A stretch of 10,842 nt of DNA. Origin: Flavobacteriales bacterium UBA2619. GTDB lineage: Bacteria; Bacteroidota; Bacteroidia; Flavobacteriales_D; Sanyastnellaceae. Positions 6,664 through 10,842 of this stretch are shown here, piece by piece. Location: the NCBI GenBank assembly GCA_002339135.1, contig DDJR01000110.1:1-10842 (forward strand), in the 5' to 3' direction. How positions within the stretch are numbered: the stretch's first letter is position 1; each line of letters begins with the position of its first letter. Both the position numbers and the translations under genes were made by a program. The notes below the pieces were generated by a model. That model ran no database searches and was not told where the DNA came from. It worked only from the letters and a program-made list of their open reading frames with translations.

Positions 6664-7008
6664 ATGGAAGCACCTAAGCTTCGAGGGATGTTCCGCAACG
6701 TGAGAACCAAGCCTCGATCGTTCGTTTTTAAATCTAGACATCTCTCCGATGCTCCACCTGAATGGGGGGAGCGCAAGCGTAGGATAGAAGCTGAGGTTGC
6801 TTTAGAGCGAGGAGAGGCAGCCCCGAAGCACACGGGGTCGACCATTCGATTTAGGAAAGGATTGTCTGTTAGGGGAGCCGCTCGCAAAGCAAATTTCAGG
6901 GTTGTTGTCATTGGCGTAGTTTTGTTGTGGATTACTTGGAAAGTGATCGTTTGGGCTGAAACAACAGAATTTGGTAAAATGTTAGAATTTATTAGAGACA
7001 ATGGGTGA
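6664..7008 (+). CDS. small basic single-pass membrane protein of unknown function
   Basis: 114 residues. The N-terminal half is basic, with the motif KPRSFVFKSRHLSD at 16-29, then a charged helix (ERKRRIEAEVALERGE, about 36-51) and a basic linker (IRFRKGLSVRGAARK). One membrane helix follows at about 78-97 (FRVVVIGVVLLWITWKVIVW), then a short acidic tail. Basic residues before the helix predict the N-terminus in the cytoplasm. Small proteins with a PRSF-type N-terminus, a charged helix and a C-terminal hydrophobic segment are common next to mutL in flavobacteria; from memory some are labelled riboflavin synthase beta subunit, a name this sequence does not justify. The last eight bases overlap mutL, so translation of mutL may be coupled to it. 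An alternative ATG at 6688 would still keep the motif. No function can be given. Confidence 0.8.
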   Translation: MEAPKLRGMFRNVRTKPRSFVFKSRHLSDAPPEWGERKRRIEAEVALERGEAAPKHTGSTIRFRKGLSVRGAARKANFRVVVIGVVLLWITWKVIVWAETTEFGKMLEFIRDNG

Positions 7009-8830
7009 TGTAATTGTTCAATTGTCCGACCATGTCGCTAATCAAATCGCAGCTGGAGAGGTTGTCAACCGGCCAGCTTCGGTGGTCAAAGAATTGATTG
7101 AAAATTCAGTTGATTCAGGGTCTACAGAGATTGTAGTTGTTGTAAAAGATGCAGGGAGAACACTTATTCAGGTCATTGACAACGGTTGCGGGATGGGGGA
7201 GAAGGATGCGCTTATTTGTTTTAAAAGGCATGCAACTTCAAAGATTTCATCCGCTGACGATTTGTTAACTCTTGTCACCAAAGGGTTTCGTGGAGAAGCT
7301 CTTGCATCGATTTCTTCGATCTCACATGTAGAGCTTAAAACGCGAGAAACTGGTGCTGATTTGGGTGTTAAAATATCCATCAGCGGTGATGAGATCGTTG
7401 CTAGTGAAGCTGTTGCTTGCTCAGAAGGTTCATCTTTTTCAGTTAAAAACCTATTTTTCAACGTTCCAGCTCGTCGAAATTTCCTTAAATCTGATCAAGT
7501 CGAGCTCAGGCACGTAGTTGATGAATTTCAACGGGTCGCAATGGCTCACCCAGAATTAAGTTTCAGGCTTCAAAGCAATGGCGTCGATATTTACAATCTA
7601 AAGCCCGGGCCTTTAAGAAAGCGGGTGGTGTCTGTTTTTGGTGTGAAGCATGATGAAAGACTGGTTCCTGTTGAGGAAGAAACCGATGTTGTAAAGATTT
7701 CTGGTTTTGTAGGCAAACCGGCTTTTGCTCGACGCACACGAGGTGAACAGTTTTTATTTGTCAATGGCAGGTTTATCAAGCATCCTCTTATGCATCGTGC
7801 GATCATGAATGCTTATGAAGGCGTTCTTAGTCCAGGCAGTTTCCCACTGTATACTATTTTTCTCGAGGTGGACCCTTCTAAAATAGATGTGAATATTCAT
7901 CCCACAAAAGTGGAGGCAAAGTTTGAAGAAGACCAAATCATTTTTGCGATGCTTCGATCGGCCATTAAACGTGGTCTAGGTCAACACAATGTTGCTCCTT
8001 CTTTAGATTTTGAATCCGAGCTGAGTATTTCTTTAGACCCACCAGAAAAAGGTGTCTTTGTTGCTGAGCCTAAGGTGAATATAAACCCCAACTACAACCC
8101 CTTCAATTCTGGTGTATCTAATCAGAAAAACAAAGGGCAATCAGGTTCATTCGGAGGATTCGATGCAAGTTCTGAGAAGGAGCTTGACAGCCTCTATGCG
8201 ATGTTTGGGAGAGAAGAAGAATTGTCTTTTGAGGGTTCCATTGTAGTTGCAGAGAAGGATCCTAGAATGTTTGTGCTGAACTCTCGTTTTATTGTTGCAG
8301 AGAATACGCAAGGGGTCATTGTTATTGATGCTAAAAGAGCCCACGAAAGGGTTTTATTTGAACAATATATTTCAGCAGGTCGTGGAGTTGTGTCAGTTCA
8401 GGGCCAAAAACTACTCTTTCCAGAGCCAATTACGCTCTCAACCGCAGACACAGATTTGCTTTTAAGCGCATCCGAAATTTTAATGATGTTTGGTCTTGAA
8501 TTGGAAAATTCCAGTGCAGGAGGTGTCGAAATTGTAACAGTCCCTTCAGGCTTGGCCGGTAGGCTTCAGGACTGGATTGATTCAGTCCTGGGCGCTCTCA
8601 AGGATGGGACATGGATCGATGAAGAGGGTAGACGGGAGAAATTAGCTCAGGCAGCAGCTCAGGCGGGGTCATTGAAACTTTCAGGAAACAACAAGATCAA
8701 TCTTACGGAAAAAGAAATGGTAGATCTTGTCGCAAAATTGTTCGCGTGTGACTCTCCTGCGATAGACGCAAGAGGAAGAGCGGTATACACCTTGTTTTCT
8801 CTTGAGAAGATGGATAAAATATTCAAATAA
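7001..8830 (+). CDS. mutL: DNA mismatch repair protein MutL
   Basis: 609 residues, full length. MutL couples MutS mismatch recognition to strand processing in the cytoplasm. The GHKL ATPase domain is intact: IAAGEVVNRPASVVKELIENSVD at 16-38 (catalytic Glu31, Mg-binding Asn35), DNGCGM at 60-65, RHATSKI at 76-82, TKGFRGEALASIS at 93-105 and FFNVPARRNFLK at 152-163. The transducer domain includes FLFVNGRFIK and VDVNIHPTKVEVKF-like sequence at 296-308. A polar linker spans about 330-410 (NPNYNPFNSG, Gly/Ser-rich). The C-terminal dimerisation domain starts near 414 and ends LEKMDKIF. In the place of the endonuclease motif DQHA(x)2E(x)4E the protein has DAKRAHERVLFE (443-454): Asp and both Glu remain, but Gln-His-Ala is replaced, so nicking activity is doubtful. 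A CPHGRP-like motif is also not evident (CDSPAIDARGR at 583-592). The start overlaps the upstream gene. Confidence 0.96.
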   Translation: MGDVIVQLSDHVANQIAAGEVVNRPASVVKELIENSVDSGSTEIVVVVKDAGRTLIQVIDNGCGMGEKDALICFKRHATSKISSADDLLTLVTKGFRGEALASISSISHVELKTRETGADLGVKISISGDEIVASEAVACSEGSSFSVKNLFFNVPARRNFLKSDQVELRHVVDEFQRVAMAHPELSFRLQSNGVDIYNLKPGPLRKRVVSVFGVKHDERLVPVEEETDVVKISGFVGKPAFARRTRGEQFLFVNGRFIKHPLMHRAIMNAYEGVLSPGSFPLYTIFLEVDPSKIDVNIHPTKVEAKFEEDQIIFAMLRSAIKRGLGQHNVAPSLDFESELSISLDPPEKGVFVAEPKVNINPNYNPFNSGVSNQKNKGQSGSFGGFDASSEKELDSLYAMFGREEELSFEGSIVVAEKDPRMFVLNSRFIVAENTQGVIVIDAKRAHERVLFEQYISAGRGVVSVQGQKLLFPEPITLSTADTDLLLSASEILMMFGLELENSSAGGVEIVTVPSGLAGRLQDWIDSVLGALKDGTWIDEEGRREKLAQAAAQAGSLKLSGNNKINLTEKEMVDLVAKLFACDSPAIDARGRAVYTLFSLEKMDKIFK

Positions 8831-8838
8831 ATCAGACG

Positions 8839-9465
8839 ATGTTAGATAGAATGACTCCAGTAGTAAAGAATTTAGTCATTATTAATGTATTGGTATTCCT
8901 TGCCCAGCAAGCATTTCCTCAAATGCAGTTTTGGTTTATGGGTCATTACCCACTTTCTCCAGGTTTCTATCCTTGGCAAATGGTCACTTATATGTTTATG
9001 CATGGAGGATTCTCTCATTTGCTATTTAACATGTTTGCCCTTGTGGTTTTCGGAAGTGCGCTTGAGAAGGTGTGGGGTGAGAAGAGGTTTTTAATCTACT
9101 ACATGGTCTGTGGGATAGGCTCGTTTTTCCTTTACCAATTTACGATAGGGCTAGAAATTTATAGCCAAATTGGTTCTTTTGATCCCGGTGTTGATATGGG
9201 TTGGGTCTTAGGTGCAAGCGGAAGTGTTTTTGGTCTTTTGCTAGGGTTTGGAATGCTTTTCCCAAACACGAAGTTGATGCTTCTCTTCCCACCGATTCCG
9301 ATCAAGGCCAAATACTTTGTAATGGGCTATGGTGCGATAGAGTTGATGACAGCTTTCCAAAACAATCCTGGGGACAATGTTGCTCATTTTGCCCACCTTG
9401 GTGGGATGTTAATCGGATACTTTATGATCAAAAAGTGGCAACGTGATCGAACTAATTTTTATTGA
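8839..9465 (+). CDS. rhomboid family intramembrane serine protease (first of two)
   Basis: 208 residues, almost entirely membrane. Rhomboids cut transmembrane substrates within the inner membrane using a Ser-His dyad. The catalytic Ser127 lies in GASGS (GxSG motif) and the His is His186 in AHFAHLGGM of the last helix. The HxxxN motif (His60, Asn64) that contributes to the oxyanion site is in HGGFSHLLFNMFAL, followed by an LEKVWGEKRFL loop corresponding to the L1/TM2 junction. Six hydrophobic segments can be counted (about 10-24, 47-75, 84-104, 122-142, 158-174, 181-197), fitting the compact six-helix bacterial form. All hallmark residues are present, so activity is expected; the substrate is unknown. 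It starts eight bases after the mutL stop and ends eight bases before the next ATG, implying co-transcription. Confidence 0.94.
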   Translation: MLDRMTPVVKNLVIINVLVFLAQQAFPQMQFWFMGHYPLSPGFYPWQMVTYMFMHGGFSHLLFNMFALVVFGSALEKVWGEKRFLIYYMVCGIGSFFLYQFTIGLEIYSQIGSFDPGVDMGWVLGASGSVFGLLLGFGMLFPNTKLMLLFPPIPIKAKYFVMGYGAIELMTAFQNNPGDNVAHFAHLGGMLIGYFMIKKWQRDRTNFY

Positions 9466-9473
9466 CAAACCAG

Positions 9474-10403
9474 ATGTGGGAGGATCTTAAAAAAAGCTGG
9501 ACTTCGGGTGGCATGCTATACAGGCTGATTTGGGTGAACGTTGGTGTTTTCGTTTTCATCAATTCAACCATTGTGTTCACTAAATTAACAGGTATTCAGC
9601 TGTCGGAAAATACGTCAGGAGGCTTCAGTTTATTTGCGACGGCTCACCTGCCTACTTTGCTTTATAGGCCATGGTCTATCCTGACTCATATGTTTGCACA
9701 TAAGGAAATATTTCATCTGTTGTTTAACATGATGCTTCTTTGGTGGATGGGTAGAATGTATGCTGCTGAGGCAGGGTCTAGACGACTTCTAAGCACCTAT
9801 ATTATGGGTGGATTGGTGGGATTTACCATCTACGCAGTTTCAGTGAATGTGTTGCCTGGTCTGAGGATGGAAAAGGTGTCTTTCGCGTACGGAGCGTCTG
9901 CAGCTATTATGTCTATTTTCACAGCCACAGCCACCTTAAATCCAACAAAAAAAATACCTTTCTTTCTTTTTGGTTCGATTGACCTGAAATATATCGCTAT
10001 GGGGTATGTCCTGTTTGATTATTTTGGAATACTTGGTGATTCAAGTGTTGAAACTGGGGGCAGAATTGCCCATTTGGGTGGAGCCGCTTTCGGTTATTTT
10101 TTGATTGTGTATTCCCGCAAGGGAATGAATCTGGTCAGATGGTTAGAGGTCGTAATTGATATGATTATGTCATCTATACCTAGTTCGTCGAGTTCTTCAT
10201 TTCGTAAAAAATTCAGTTTTTCAAAACCCACAAAAAAGAAAATCAAGACGACACGCCCGCCGAAAAGCGATGATGAATTTAATACAGAGAGGAAAGAAAG
10301 AGAAGACCAGTTAGATGCAATCCTCGAGAAGATTTCACGTCATGGTTATGACCATCTAACGAAAGAAGAAAAGCAATTTTTGTTCAATCAATCAAAAAAA
10401 TAA
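9474..10403 (+). CDS. rhomboid family protein with C-terminal soluble tail (second of two)
   Basis: 309 residues from the ATG at 9474; an in-frame TTG at 9462 overlaps the preceding stop and would add four residues, so the ATG is preferred. The rhomboid core has HKEIFHLLFNMMLLWWMGR (HxxxN at 81 and 85), a candidate nucleophile Ser142 in GASAAIM and His200 in IAHLGGAAFGY. The nucleophile motif reads GASA where the first rhomboid has GASG; substrate range or activity may differ. After the last helix comes a Ser run (about 235-242), a Lys/Arg-rich linker, and a charged helical tail ending with QLDAILEKISRHGYDHL and TKEEKQFLF. This tail looks like the short conserved C-terminal module of many Bacteroidota rhomboids (I recall DUF6576). 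It would face the cytoplasm if the usual rhomboid topology holds. Last gene before the EEP protein and part of the same probable operon. Confidence 0.92.
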   Translation: MWEDLKKSWTSGGMLYRLIWVNVGVFVFINSTIVFTKLTGIQLSENTSGGFSLFATAHLPTLLYRPWSILTHMFAHKEIFHLLFNMMLLWWMGRMYAAEAGSRRLLSTYIMGGLVGFTIYAVSVNVLPGLRMEKVSFAYGASAAIMSIFTATATLNPTKKIPFFLFGSIDLKYIAMGYVLFDYFGILGDSSVETGGRIAHLGGAAFGYFLIVYSRKGMNLVRWLEVVIDMIMSSIPSSSSSSFRKKFSFSKPTKKKIKTTRPPKSDDEFNTERKEREDQLDAILEKISRHGYDHLTKEEKQFLFNQSKK

Positions 10404-10448
10404 GAATTGTCAAGAGTTAGATTGGATCATTTTATTGTGGAACCAGCC

Positions 10449-10842
10449 ATGTTTCTGCTTGCTTCTGCAAAGATGGGTGAGTTCATTTCCCCAGAGGTGT
10501 TTCCGCTTTTCGCGATTTTTGGACTTGTTTTTCCATTCGTTCTGTTGGCCTTTGTTTTAGGTGTTGTTCTCAGACTTTTTCGTGGTCGATGGAAAGGATT
10601 GATTGTGCCTTTCTTGATGTGCTTTTTTCTTCAATCAAGCATTGCCTCGACCCTTGGTGGAATTGGAACTGTTCCTGAATTGAAGAAAGAATCATCGACC
10701 ATATCGATCGGTACTTTTAATGTACGAAGACTGGATGAGTATGCATGGTTAGAGGGAGAAAAAACCAGGAATGATATTTTTGCATGGCTTGAATCAACTT
10801 CTTTTGATGTGATGTGTTTTCAAGAGTTGCCTTTTGAGATGA
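10449..10842 (+). CDS. membrane-anchored endonuclease/exonuclease/phosphatase family protein, partial
   Basis: Open to the right edge, 131 residues visible and no stop, so most of the catalytic domain lies outside. The N-terminus is hydrophobic: a short segment, then ISPEVFPLFAIFGLVFPFVLLAFVLGVV at about 13-40 and a second helix at 50-66 (GLIVPFLMCFFLQSSIA) after the basic loop RLFRGRWKG. The EEP domain begins at about 85 with ISIGTFNVR (Asn91 of the metal site) and continues to FDVMCFQEL (Glu126 of the metal site), the first two hallmark motifs of this Mg-dependent DNase I-like fold. The fold covers nucleases and phosphatases, so the substrate cannot be told. Possible alternative starts in the same frame are TTG 10407 and GTG 10437; these would lengthen the first membrane segment and are quite plausible, since relatives carry a full helix there. 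It begins 45 bases after the rhomboid stop. Confidence 0.85.
   Translation, partial: MFLLASAKMGEFISPEVFPLFAIFGLVFPFVLLAFVLGVVLRLFRGRWKGLIVPFLMCFFLQSSIASTLGGIGTVPELKKESSTISIGTFNVRRLDEYAWLEGEKTRNDIFAWLESTSFDVMCFQELPFEM

Noticed and set aside
9462..9473. TTG start for the second rhomboid, overlapping the preceding stop
   Set aside because: A four-base overlap is attractive, but an ATG 12 bases later gives the N-terminus expected for the family; not excluded.
1..10842. Mobile element, phage, toxin-antitoxin, CRISPR or RNA gene
   Set aside because: No transposase, integrase, terminal inverted repeat, spaced repeat array or tRNA-like cloverleaf was noticed; the region looks like ordinary chromosome.

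Overview
The window reads as chromosomal DNA of a member of the Bacteroidota, most likely a flavobacterium-like (order Flavobacteriales) organism. The reasons are the plus-strand gene order (IspH, small basic membrane protein, MutL, two adjacent rhomboid-family proteins, membrane-anchored endonuclease/exonuclease/phosphatase protein), the long plant/cyanobacterial-type IspH, the near absence of Shine-Dalgarno sequences, and AT-rich promoter-like boxes resembling the Bacteroidota -7 consensus TAnnTTTG. I cannot place it to family or genus. There is no sign of an insertion sequence, phage, integron, CRISPR array, tRNA or rRNA.

Left arm (1-3389, minus strand): three consecutive genes for predicted lipoproteins. 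The promoter-proximal one combines TPR-like helices with a CsgG-like domain. The next is an LPP20-like lipoprotein with additional domains and a TTG start one base after the previous stop. The third is a shorter LPP20-like lipoprotein that runs off the left edge. The combination resembles the FlgO/FlgP/FlgT outer-membrane lipoprotein set of flagellated proteobacteria, but no flagellar gene is visible. This is the least explained part of the window and the best candidate for an undescribed envelope complex.

Centre (3390-5422): a 114-base divergent intergenic region separates the lipoprotein genes from a plus-strand saccharopine dehydrogenase-family gene (lysine/saccharopine metabolism). A 145-residue protein of unknown function follows two bases later, and then a 141-base gap with a hairpin, a short direct repeat and a TAATTTTG box just before ispH.

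Right arm (5423-10842, plus strand): ispH (isoprenoid synthesis, MEP pathway), a small basic single-pass membrane protein whose end overlaps mutL by 8 bases, mutL (mismatch repair), two rhomboid-family intramembrane proteases in tandem, and the start of a membrane-anchored EEP-family hydrolase cut by the right edge. From the small protein onward the genes are separated by at most about 45 bases and probably form one transcription unit. The shared order does not by itself indicate shared function; housekeeping repair, membrane proteolysis and isoprenoid synthesis lie side by side. Notable details are a MutL in which the expected DQHA metal-binding motif reads DAKR, a second rhomboid with GASA instead of GASG plus a C-terminal soluble tail, and three genes whose -7-like box lies only 2-5 bases before the ATG, suggesting leaderless transcripts.
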